Of a stretch of DNA of 64,000 bases, positions 1 to 6,024 are shown piece by piece. The notes below the pieces were generated by a model that saw nothing but the letters and a program-made list of their open reading frames with translations, was not told where the DNA came from and ran no database searches. A program made the translations under genes and the position numbers. The stretch's first letter is position 1; every line of letters begins with the position of its first letter. Source of the DNA: an uncultured Flavobacteriaceae bacterium. Lineage in GTDB: Bacteria > Bacteroidota > Bacteroidia > Flavobacteriales > Flavobacteriaceae. The stretch lies in NCBI GenBank assembly GCA_947494325.1, contig CANLUS010000006.1, positions 1 through 64,000 of the forward strand, in the 5' to 3' direction.

Positions 1-34
1 AATTGAGCAAAAAGAATATAAATATTTTTTTCAT
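1..34 (-). CDS. 5' end of the fourth cassette gene (partial)
   Basis: Minus-strand ATG at 34-32 opens a frame reading MKKIFIFFLLN up to the window edge. It lies 21 nt after the predicted boundary of the next cassette, the same spacing class as the other cassette genes (27-30 nt). The lysines followed by a hydrophobic run look like the start of a signal peptide or membrane anchor. Only 11 residues are visible, so the product is unknown; support comes mainly from its position. Confidence 0.45.
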   Translation of the reverse strand, partial: MKKIFIFFLLN

Positions 35-49
35 AGTAGTTATTATTAA

Positions 50-257
50 ACCTAACGGTTTGGCTATGGTTTCGTTGTGGTTTGGCGATTGTTGCATCAA
101 GAGTTTTCATTTCTATAAACATTACCTACTTACGTTCTTTTATGAAGTAGCAACAATTGCTTACCACAAGATTCATAACTTACTATAAAGTTTAAAAGTA
201 ATGAATTTTTACTTCCGATTAGGAAGTAAACAATGAATTATAGCCGTTGTTGTAAGC
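50..257 (-). other. attC-like recombination site 3 (between cassettes 3 and 4)
   Basis: Imperfect palindrome of about 208 bp. On the plus strand the outer boxes are ACCTAAC (50-56, exact RYYYAAC match) and GTTGTAAGC (249-257). The inner boxes GGCTAT (62-67) and ATAGCC (240-245) pair perfectly. The spacers are GGTTT on one side and GTT on the other, as in the other two sites. The long variable centre contains a hairpin ACTTCC/GGAAGT (211-227). The outer boxes do not pair fully with each other because they belong to different cassettes, as in real attC arrays. Confidence 0.65.
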
Positions 258-262
258 TGGCT

Positions 263-847
263 TTATTTCCATATTTCCCACCATTTTTTTGATTCGGCTA
301 TTTTCGGTTCAAGCGTTATTTTTGGTTTAAACTTCTTTTTTGGTTTAGTCAATTCGAAAGTCTCTAAATTAATACTAAAATTCGTTTTATCGTAATTGTC
401 CCAAGCGTTATAGTCATTTAATACTCCGCTTAAAATTCCATTTTCTATTTTAACATCTTCGATAAAATCCCAACATAAATCTCTAAATCTTTCTATTTTT
501 TCAGAACTCTCAACTATTGCAATATTTCTCGTTCCAATAAGGATAAACTTATCATTGTATTCAAATACTTGCTTAAAATCATAACCAAAATCGCAGATGC
601 TTTTTTCTTTGTTTCGGTCAATTATGTAACAGTCACCATTTGAAATGGCAAGTATTTCATTTGGATTTTTTAATTCATTAATGTAGTTGAAACTTTCTTG
701 TCCGTTTGCAATATTCGCAACCCATTTTGTTCCATCGTCTTTTGTGAATTCCACAGCTAATCCCTCTGACCAATTTCCACCTGGAATTGGTACATACATT
801 TTTCCGTATGGTGGAAGTCCTTTTAAGATTTCAAATTTTGAATTCAA
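263..847 (-). CDS. Hypothetical protein encoded by cassette 3
   Basis: 194-residue soluble protein with no signal peptide or membrane segment and no family I recognise. It is acidic and aromatic-rich in the first two thirds, then has a lysine-rich stretch (about 165-185) and ends in KKWWEIWK. The repeated short beta-like stretches suggest a WG- or propeller-like or SMI1/immunity-type fold, but that is a guess. The start is 27 nt after the cassette boundary and the stop is 6 nt before the R''-like box. It is the only gene of its cassette and is not related to the two neighbouring cassette proteins. Confidence 0.75.
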   Translation of the reverse strand: MNSKFEILKGLPPYGKMYVPIPGGNWSEGLAVEFTKDDGTKWVANIANGQESFNYINELKNPNEILAISNGDCYIIDRNKEKSICDFGYDFKQVFEYNDKFILIGTRNIAIVESSEKIERFRDLCWDFIEDVKIENGILSGVLNDYNAWDNYDKTNFSINLETFELTKPKKKFKPKITLEPKIAESKKWWEIWK

Positions 848-868
848 TTACGAAGTTTTTTAGCTTGC

Positions 869-1000
869 TTACAACGGTTTGGCTATGGTTTCGTTGTGGA
901 ATTGTCCGCTAGGACCATTCCGCTAGAAACAAGCGATTATTTAAAGGTAGGAATTTTCCGTGGAAAATTCCGCCACAATGAATTATAGCCATTGTTGTGC
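869..1000 (-). other. attC-like recombination site 2 (between cassettes 2 and 3)
   Basis: Imperfect palindrome of about 132 bp, within the usual attC size range. Outer boxes on the plus strand are TTACAAC (869-875) and GTTGTGC (994-1000); inner boxes GGCTAT (881-886) and ATAGCC (985-990) pair perfectly. Spacers are GGTTT (5 nt) and ATT (3 nt). TTGTGG/CCACAA extends the stem further in, and the centre includes a perfect hairpin GGAATTTTCC/GGAAAATTCC (950-971). Confidence 0.7.
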
Positions 1001-1005
1001 TTTCG

Positions 1006-1719
1006 TTATTTTATTTCTTTTGTGATTAATTCCTGTATTTCTTCAATCAATGCTATTCCACTCTTAATTGAATAAATTCCAGTACCATAATTATCACGAT
1101 TTAATTTTAATATATTTCTTTCTTTTGATGGTTTTAGTAAAACCGTATAATCTTTTAGTTCAACCAATTTTTTAAATTCAAATTCAACTGTTTCTTCAAA
1201 TAAAATAGGTGTCCAATGGCTATTAAAAGCTATTTCTATATCATTTATTGATTTTACAGTTCGCAAGGCTTCATCATCATAATATCTTCCTAATAAGAAA
1301 CGTAATTTTTTGTCTGAAATTCTGTCCAAACCATTTGATTTCAATACTTCATAAGCATTGGTAAGAGGTTGAAATCTATCAAACTGAATTATTGAGCCAA
1401 GCCAAATTTTGACACTATCCGCAGTTTGTTGAGATACTTCGGCTTTTAATATCTTATCTGAAGATGAAATAGCTTTGCCAAAATTTATCTCAATTTTTCC
1501 CAAGACTAATCTATCGCTTTTTAAATTTTCTTGAATTTGAGAAAGTATTTCCTTTTCAAATACATTATTTTTTTTCTTCTCATTTAGATTGTTCAGTTGC
1601 AGAGCAATTAGAATTCCGATTACCACAAGTATTATTTCACCAATTGCATATTTAATATACTTTCCAGTTTTTCCTTCTGATAGTAGATTTTGTCTAATTT
1701 TTCTAAAGAATTTTATCAT
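1006..1719 (-). CDS. DUF6090-type membrane-anchored protein (cassette 2)
   Basis: 237 residues. The N-terminus, starting MIKFFRKIRQNLLSEGKTGK, followed by a hydrophobic helix at about 26-43, is typical of the DUF6090 family common in Flavobacteriia: a short basic cytoplasmic lead, one membrane helix, then a helical, partly coiled-coil domain presumably outside the cytoplasm. Function is unknown. The first 45 residues are nearly identical to the protein of cassette 1, while the rest is only distantly similar. The start lies 30 nt after the cassette boundary and the stop 6 nt before the R''-like box. Confidence 0.85.
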   Translation of the reverse strand: MIKFFRKIRQNLLSEGKTGKYIKYAIGEIILVVIGILIALQLNNLNEKKKNNVFEKEILSQIQENLKSDRLVLGKIEINFGKAISSSDKILKAEVSQQTADSVKIWLGSIIQFDRFQPLTNAYEVLKSNGLDRISDKKLRFLLGRYYDDEALRTVKSINDIEIAFNSHWTPILFEETVEFEFKKLVELKDYTVLLKPSKERNILKLNRDNYGTGIYSIKSGIALIEEIQELITKEIK

Positions 1720-1743
1720 TGGTTAATGGTTGGTTATAATGAA

Positions 1744-1877
1744 GCACAACGGTTTGTGTATGGTTAGTTGCGTAAGCGACTAAGATAACAAAAAAGCGTA
1801 GGAGTAAGGAAATCCGCCAGGATTTCCGTGGCACTCTTTACCCACCTTCAAGCAATTAATTATACACGTTGTTGTGC
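1744..1877 (-). other. attC-like recombination site 1 (between cassettes 1 and 2)
   Basis: Imperfect palindrome of 134 bp. Outer boxes GCACAAC (1744-1750) and GTTGTGC (1871-1877) are fully complementary. Inner boxes are GTGTAT (1756-1761) and ATACAC (1862-1867): compared with the other two sites (GGCTAT/ATAGCC) both arms have changed together, a compensatory change that supports a selected hairpin. Spacers are GGTTT and GTT. The centre contains the hairpin GGAAATCC/GGATTTCC (1808-1827). Confidence 0.7.
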
Positions 1878-1889
1878 TTTCGTTTTTTA

Positions 1890-2624
1890 TTATTTAGTTG
1901 TTGTCAATTCAATAATTCTGTCTATTGTTTTATTCATTTCTTTTAACTCACTTCCAAATATTACATCACTCAATAAAATTATTCTAAGTGCAATCGCACT
2001 TTCGAATTCTATGCTGTTTAAAAAAGGATATTTAGCATTGGGTAAATCGAATAATTTCTCACCTTTCATGAATGCTGCAACTGAAATTTGTTTACTCATG
2101 TATGGCACGTAATTATCCAAACTATATTCTTTAAAAACTAATTCTTCTTCCTGATAATCTTTGACTAGTTCATCCCATTTTTGCAATAATTCCCTCAATT
2201 CAAGATTTGATATAATTTCAAAAGAAGATGTGCTGATCAAAGAATTAACTGAAGTTTGTTGTGGATTAAATGTAAAATGATTAAAAGTTTCTGAAATATA
2301 AAATGATAGAGAGTCTTTATTAACTGTTTTAATGTCAATTGGCATTAAATTCAAAATTTTAGTAGCATTATTATATACTATATGGTGAGAATAAGTAGCG
2401 GAATCTAATTGTGTTCTATTTAATCGAAATTCTTTATTAATATTTTCAATGTAATTCGATTCTTTTTTCCGTTCAATTCTATTTTGATTCCAATTATTAA
2501 TCTGCAAAGCAATTAAAATTCCGATTACTACAAGAACAATTTCTCCAATAGCATATTTCAAATACTTTCCAGTTTTTCCCTCTGAAAGCAAATTTTGTCT
2601 AATTTTTCTAAAGAATTTTATCAT
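1890..2624 (-). CDS. DUF6090-type membrane-anchored protein (cassette 1)
   Basis: 244 residues in the first cassette after the recombinase. It has the same basic lead (MIKFFRKIRQNLLSEGKTGK) and membrane helix (about 26-43) as the next cassette protein, followed by a different, mostly helical, charged domain. Function is unknown. The DNA of the first 140 bp or so and the 30-nt leader (including GGTTGGTTATAATGAAGCACAAC in two parts) are strongly conserved between the two cassettes, whereas the 3' parts have diverged. The stop lies 13 nt before the R''-like box. Confidence 0.85.
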   Translation of the reverse strand: MIKFFRKIRQNLLSEGKTGKYLKYAIGEIVLVVIGILIALQINNWNQNRIERKKESNYIENINKEFRLNRTQLDSATYSHHIVYNNATKILNLMPIDIKTVNKDSLSFYISETFNHFTFNPQQTSVNSLISTSSFEIISNLELRELLQKWDELVKDYQEEELVFKEYSLDNYVPYMSKQISVAAFMKGEKLFDLPNAKYPFLNSIEFESAIALRIILLSDVIFGSELKEMNKTIDRIIELTTTK

Positions 2625-2654
2625 TAGTTAGCGGTTGGTTATAATGAAGCACAA

Positions 2655-2785
2655 CTTGTTATATACAAATTAAACATACCGTTTATCGGCCTGACATTTA
2701 AGATAAACGTAATAGTTAATTGGGTTTATTAAACGTAAATTCAAAAGTGTCTTTGTATACTTCAATGTTAACCAAAGATAAGTAA
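2655..2785 (-). other. Putative attI region of the array
   Basis: 131 bp between the recombinase stop and the first cassette, without an ORF. The insertion point would be the G of GTTGTGC (minus strand) at 2655. The region holds an inverted pair of half-sites, CGTTTATC (2680-2687) and GATAAACG (2702-2709), 14 nt apart, plus a further AAACGTAAAT (2731-2740), a 10-mer that is repeated in front of the recombinase gene (4023-4032). These look like recombinase- or regulator-binding sites. Assignment as attI rests on position and motif only. Confidence 0.5.
2773..2780 (-). promoter_or_regulatory. Candidate -7 element of a cassette promoter
   Basis: TATCTTTG on the minus strand matches the Bacteroidetes -7 consensus TAnnTTTG, just after the recombinase stop codon and upstream of the first cassette. 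A clear -33 TTTG partner is missing, so this is a weak candidate for a Pc-like promoter. Read-through from the co-oriented recombinase gene is an alternative. Confidence 0.25.
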
Positions 2786-3961
2786 TTAATAATTTTCGGA
2801 TAATCTTAAATTCCCTTGACCATTATTTGTTTTTATCAATTTCTTTAATGCAATATCTAAAGGGCTTTCAATATTTAATAAATCTTTTTTGGCCACATGT
2901 GTATAAATCATTGTAGTTTCAGGTTTAGAATGTCCTAATAATTCTTGAATATATCGTAAGTCAATACCGTTCTCTAATAAATGAGTAGCATAGCTGTGTC
3001 TTAAGGTATGCGGACTAACGTTTTTAGAAATAGCAGCTGCTTTACAAGACCTTTTTAAAAAAGCGCGTACACTTTCGGCACTATATTTAGTAGAAGGTTT
3101 TCCTTCGGCAAAAAATACAACGGGTCTATACGTCTGTATATAATTTAATATTAGCGGCATAACAGATTTTGCTAAAATCACATTTCTGTCCTTTCTCCCT
3201 TTACTATTTGCTATAATAAGTTGTCTCCTATCCATATCAATGTGTTTCAATTGTAAATTCAAAAGCTCACTAATGCGCAAGCCTGCCGAGTATATTACTG
3301 CGAGAATAGCACGATGTTTTAAATTTTTTGTACATCTGAGAATATCTATTACTTCTTCTTTTGACAAAACAGAAGGTAATTTCTTTGATCTACTAGGTCG
3401 AGTGAGCGCAAGATTTTCAATTTGACTATGAGGATAAAAAATTATAAATAACTTAATAGCACTAATGAATTGTCTATGTGTACTAATACTATATTTACGC
3501 GGTATAAATACGTTTTCGATAAACGTTTCTACATCTTTATTAGTTAGACTTTCTAACGAATGATTGTTAAAAAAAGCAACAAAATCCGCAATGAATGTAA
3601 AATATGTACGTATGGTACTTTCACTATATCTCTTTCCTTTTAGGTATGAGACATAAGAACGAACAATGTCTTTTTTTTCATCAGAAATTACTCTTTTTTT
3701 TCTGCTTGAGGACTGTTTTGGGGCTATAAATATTGATTTGTCCAAAGTAATAGTTGCCTTATTTTTAAAAGAATCTTTAAGGAGCTGGATATTCTCTTTT
3801 GTAAAATTTCCATGCCAACAGTATTGGGATATGCTCCATTTAAAGGTGCCAGAATTCTTTATAATAGATATAAGTTGATGATTAAATTTGAAATAGATTA
3901 AAATTGAATCTTGCTTTTTTTGAAAAGCTCGTTTTAGTAGGATGTTAGGTAATGATTTCAT
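2786..3961 (-). CDS. Tyrosine recombinase (XerC/D- or integron-integrase-like) of the cassette array
   Basis: 391 residues. The complete catalytic set of tyrosine recombinases is visible: R229 (SAGLRISELL), K254 (SKGRKD), H318 and R321 (HTLRHSYATH), H344 (LLGHSKPETT) and nucleophile Y353 (MIYTHV). A SAM-like core-binding domain covers about 95-180, preceded by an extra N-terminal domain of about 85 residues. The C-terminal IESPLD is reminiscent of IntI ends (RSPLD). The roughly 20-residue insertion that defines classical IntI between the K box and the HxxR box is absent. The gene reads toward the cassettes, opposite to the usual intI orientation. Likely catalyses cassette insertion and excision; the family is certain, the substrate is inferred from context. 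Confidence 0.92.
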   Translation of the reverse strand: MKSLPNILLKRAFQKKQDSILIYFKFNHQLISIIKNSGTFKWSISQYCWHGNFTKENIQLLKDSFKNKATITLDKSIFIAPKQSSSRKKRVISDEKKDIVRSYVSYLKGKRYSESTIRTYFTFIADFVAFFNNHSLESLTNKDVETFIENVFIPRKYSISTHRQFISAIKLFIIFYPHSQIENLALTRPSRSKKLPSVLSKEEVIDILRCTKNLKHRAILAVIYSAGLRISELLNLQLKHIDMDRRQLIIANSKGRKDRNVILAKSVMPLILNYIQTYRPVVFFAEGKPSTKYSAESVRAFLKRSCKAAAISKNVSPHTLRHSYATHLLENGIDLRYIQELLGHSKPETTMIYTHVAKKDLLNIESPLDIALKKLIKTNNGQGNLRLSENY

Positions 3962-4004
3962 GTAGTAAATATCTCTGTAAAAATCATTATATTCGCATTA
4001 TTAC

Positions 4005-4028
4005 ACGTTTATATACGTATATAAACGT
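4005..4028. promoter_or_regulatory. 24-bp perfect palindrome between the recombinase and the Zn-ribbon gene
   Basis: Perfect dyad with half-site ACGTTTATATAC, lying 43 bp before the recombinase ATG (minus strand) and 2 bp before the ATG of the divergent plus-strand gene. Its half-site core CGTTTAT/ATAAACG recurs as an inverted pair in the putative attI region (2680-2709). Probably an operator or recombinase-binding site that controls one or both divergent genes. The function is inferred. Confidence 0.55.
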
Positions 4029-4030
4029 AA

Positions 4031-4456
4031 ATGGATACTATTATGAAGTTAAGATTGTGTTTGTCATGCGAAAAAGAATTGAAAGGACGTTCAGATAAAA
4101 AGTTTTGTGATACCCAATGTAGAAGTATCTATCATAATGTAAACAGACCTTCTCATGAACTTTCAATTCGAAAAATCAATAGTGACTTGCGTAAAAATAG
4201 AAGTCTATTAGCTCATTTTTGTCCAAGTGGTAAAAGTACGGTCGAGAAGGAAGTCTTGGTAAATTTGGGATATAAGTTTGAGTTATTTACACATATTTTT
4301 CCCTTTAATAAGGGAACCTATTTTTTTTGTTACGAATATGGATATCTACCAATTCTAGAAAAAGGAATCGAGAAAATGCTAATTGTTCATAAACAAAAAT
4401 ATATGGATGATTTAAATTTCCATCCTTGGAATATTAAAATTACAAAGTATAAATAG
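4031..4456 (+). CDS. Zn-ribbon protein of unknown function (DUF2116-like)
   Basis: 141 residues. The N-terminus has a CxxC...CxxxC zinc ribbon (CLSCEKELKGRSDKKFCDTQC, cysteines at about 10, 13, 27 and 31). The remainder is basic with aromatic stretches such as YFFCYEYGYLP. Similar small proteins are common in flavobacteria, but no function is known to me; nucleic-acid binding is plausible. The ATG at 4031 lies immediately after the 24-bp palindrome; the next in-frame ATG at 4043 would leave more room for initiation and keeps the zinc ribbon. Followed by a terminator shared with tRNA-Pro. Confidence 0.8.
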   Translation: MDTIMKLRLCLSCEKELKGRSDKKFCDTQCRSIYHNVNRPSHELSIRKINSDLRKNRSLLAHFCPSGKSTVEKEVLVNLGYKFELFTHIFPFNKGTYFFCYEYGYLPILEKGIEKMLIVHKQKYMDDLNFHPWNIKITKYK

Positions 4457-4530
4457 TTTGTAGATAACTTAAAATTAATGTTTCAACAAAACGATGTAAA
4501 AGATAAAACATTACTATGTTAAGCACTAAA

Positions 4531-4560
4531 TAAAAAAACTGAACAAATTGTTCAGTTTTT
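4531..4560. terminator. Bidirectional intrinsic terminator
   Basis: Stem ACTGAACA (4538-4545) / TGTTCAGT (4549-4556) with a T-run following on both strands. It ends the Zn-ribbon gene from the left and the tRNA-Pro(GGG) gene from the right. Confidence 0.8.
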
Positions 4561-4565
4561 AGTTG

Positions 4566-4640
4566 TCGGGATGAGAGGATTCGAACCTCCGATCTCTGGT
4601 CCCCCAGACCAGCACTTTAACCGGACTAAGCTACATCCCG
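4566..4640 (-). tRNA. tRNA-Pro (anticodon GGG)
   Basis: Minus-strand cloverleaf. The acceptor stem CGGGATG pairs with CATCCCG, discriminator A. The anticodon stem CTGGT/ACCAG holds loop CTGGGGG with anticodon GGG. The T arm contains GGTTCGAATCC. The 3' CCA is not encoded. It reads Pro CCC/CCU codons and is followed by a terminator hairpin. Confidence 0.95.
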
Positions 4641-4736
4641 AAATACTACTGCAAGTATAAAAAATCAAACTACATCATACAACTCTAAATCTAAGTATTT
4701 AATGTATTTTTATTCAATAGAATTCAACATACTAAA

Positions 4737-5342
4737 ATGAAATTATTTGACAGTGCCATTAGTAAAAATATACTTCCTTATGATGGCGAAACCTATTATT
4801 ACGGCGAAGTGCTATCAATTGAAGAATCGAATCAATTTTTTGAAAGCCTCTATCATAATATTGCTTGGAAACAAGATGAAATAATCATTTTTGGAAAAAG
4901 AATTATCACAAAACGAAAGGTTGCCTGGTACGGTGATGTCCCATTTGAATATACTTACTCTAATAGTACCAAAAGGGCGCTGCCTTGGTCGAATGACCTC
5001 CTCACGCTAAAAAAAATAATCGAATCGCGCACGAATGAAACCTATAATTCATGTCTTTTAAACTTATATCATAACGGCAGTGAAGGCATGTCTTGGCATA
5101 GTGATGACGAAGTAATGCTCGTTGAAAATGCTTCGATTGCATCATTAAGTATTGGAGTAGGCAGAAGGTTTGCTTTCAAGCATAAAGAAACAAAAGAAAA
5201 GGTACACATAACCTTAGAAAATGGAAGTCTTCTCGAAATGAAAGGTACTACTCAAAAATGTTGGCGCCATGCCTTGCCAAAATCAACCAAAATTTCTGCG
5301 CCAAGAGTCAATTTGACCTTTAGAAAAATGCATATTAAATAA
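4737..5342 (+). CDS. AlkB-like 2-oxoglutarate/Fe(II) dioxygenase (alkylated DNA repair)
   Basis: 201 residues, the usual length of short bacterial AlkB homologues (AlkB/ALKBH2-3 type). The iron ligands H121 and D123 (WHSDDE) and H178 (RHALP), and the 2-oxoglutarate-binding R190 and R196 (RVNLTFRK), are all present. Family members oxidatively remove 1-methyladenine and 3-methylcytosine from DNA or RNA. Stands alone between the two tRNA-Pro genes with no Ada partner nearby. The start is supported by the N-terminus matching the family's (LPYDGETYYYGE). Confidence 0.9.
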   Translation: MKLFDSAISKNILPYDGETYYYGEVLSIEESNQFFESLYHNIAWKQDEIIIFGKRIITKRKVAWYGDVPFEYTYSNSTKRALPWSNDLLTLKKIIESRTNETYNSCLLNLYHNGSEGMSWHSDDEVMLVENASIASLSIGVGRRFAFKHKETKEKVHITLENGSLLEMKGTTQKCWRHALPKSTKISAPRVNLTFRKMHIK

Positions 5343-5692
5343 TTCTTTCCTCTCATTTTTAAAGTATCCTAACAATCAATTTCTGGGCAAAACTTTAAAT
5401 GTGTAATTTTTTTTTATCGAAATGTGACTTTATTGAAATGTTTGTGTCATAACTATAAAGGGTAAATAAAATGATTAAGAGTTATTGAGAGCGCTAAATA
5501 TCGAAACGTCATATTGAAAGGTTGAATTGATCTTAATATATGAGTTAGTTAGTTGGAAAACTGTCTTTTTTAAGGCAGTTTTTTTTATAGACAAGATTAT
5601 CGCATCACCAAAAAATGAAGGATAAGATCTTTGTCTTTCAGCACTTCTAAAAACAAAAAAACTTTTCATGTGAATGAAAAGTTTTCTTTTTG
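5343..5692. other. Intergenic region with two hairpins
   Basis: No convincing gene. At about 5557-5586 there is a terminator-like hairpin (AACTGTC/GGCAGTT followed by a T-run on the plus strand) with no annotated gene directly upstream, so a short transcript or a remote terminator of the AlkB-like gene is possible. A second hairpin near 5670 belongs to the downstream tRNA. Confidence 0.5.
5665..5690 (-). terminator. Terminator of tRNA-Pro(TGG)
   Basis: Stem ACTTTTCAT / ATGAAAAGT with a short loop, followed on the minus strand by a T-rich run, directly after the tRNA 3' end. Confidence 0.75.
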
Positions 5693-5767
5693 TCGGGGTG
5701 GCAGGATTCGAACCTGCGACCTCCGCGTCCCAAACGCGGCGCGATAACCGGGCTACGCTACACCCCG
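5693..5767 (-). tRNA. tRNA-Pro (anticodon TGG)
   Basis: Minus-strand cloverleaf. Acceptor CGGGGTG/CACCCCG with discriminator A, anticodon stem CCGCG/CGCGG with loop TTTGGGA (anticodon TGG), T arm with GGTTCGAATCC. No encoded CCA. It is the second proline isoacceptor within 1.2 kb, so this is a tRNA-Pro neighbourhood. Confidence 0.95.
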
Positions 5768-6024
5768 GACTGAGTGTTGAGAACATGTCTTTCAGACATT
5801 TTAAGTGAAAGAACCAGTTAGATAACGGGCTTTTCAATTCATAACTCAAACCGTAATTCTTTTAATTAGGTGAATTAGTCCTTTGAATTTAGGTCGGCAA
5901 AGATAGCTTCTTTTATACAAACTATAAAAGGTTTTTGAATTTATTTATTGTGATGATTTTAAGTGAAAAAAGAGCAAAAAATAAAGTACTTTAGCACCGT
6001 TTTTTAATCTTCCTAAAGTAAGCA

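Larger units (their letters stand above)
1..2785 (-). mobile_element. Integron-like gene cassette array (three complete cassettes, one partial, plus putative attI)
   Basis: Minus-strand array following a tyrosine recombinase gene. Cassette 1 is about 1750-2654, cassette 2 about 875-1749, cassette 3 about 56-874, and cassette 4 starts at about 55 and leaves the window. Each complete cassette holds one minus-strand ORF starting 27-30 nt after the cassette boundary and ending 6-13 nt before an attC-like palindrome. The boundaries are set by GTTGTGC, GTTGTAA and GTTAGGT (minus strand), close or exact matches to the integron core GTTRRRY. Geometry and the self-complementary cassette ends are seen directly. 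Mobility is inferred. The array is cut by the window edge, so its full length is unknown. Confidence 0.75.

Noticed and set aside
3-188. Plus-strand 61-codon frame at the left edge
   Set aside because: It lies over the start of cassette 4 and the attC-like site 3, has no recognisable protein features, and runs against the direction of all cassette genes.
1828-2112. Plus-strand frame over the first cassette
   Set aside because: It overlaps the attC-like site and the 3' half of the DUF6090-type gene in antisense; a shadow frame.
1-2785. Reading the repeats of the left end as a CRISPR array or as an insertion sequence
   Set aside because: The repeats are long imperfect palindromes 0.7-0.9 kb apart with genes between them, with no regular spacers and no transposase.
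2655-4640. Possibility that the array is a genomic island integrated into tRNA-Pro(GGG)
   Set aside because: I saw no duplicate of the tRNA 3' end at the other side of the recombinase or in the cassettes, and cassette boundaries are explained by the attC-like cores instead.
5475-5849. Minus-strand 124-codon frame
   Set aside because: It covers the whole tRNA-Pro(TGG) gene and its terminator; typical translated tRNA artefact.
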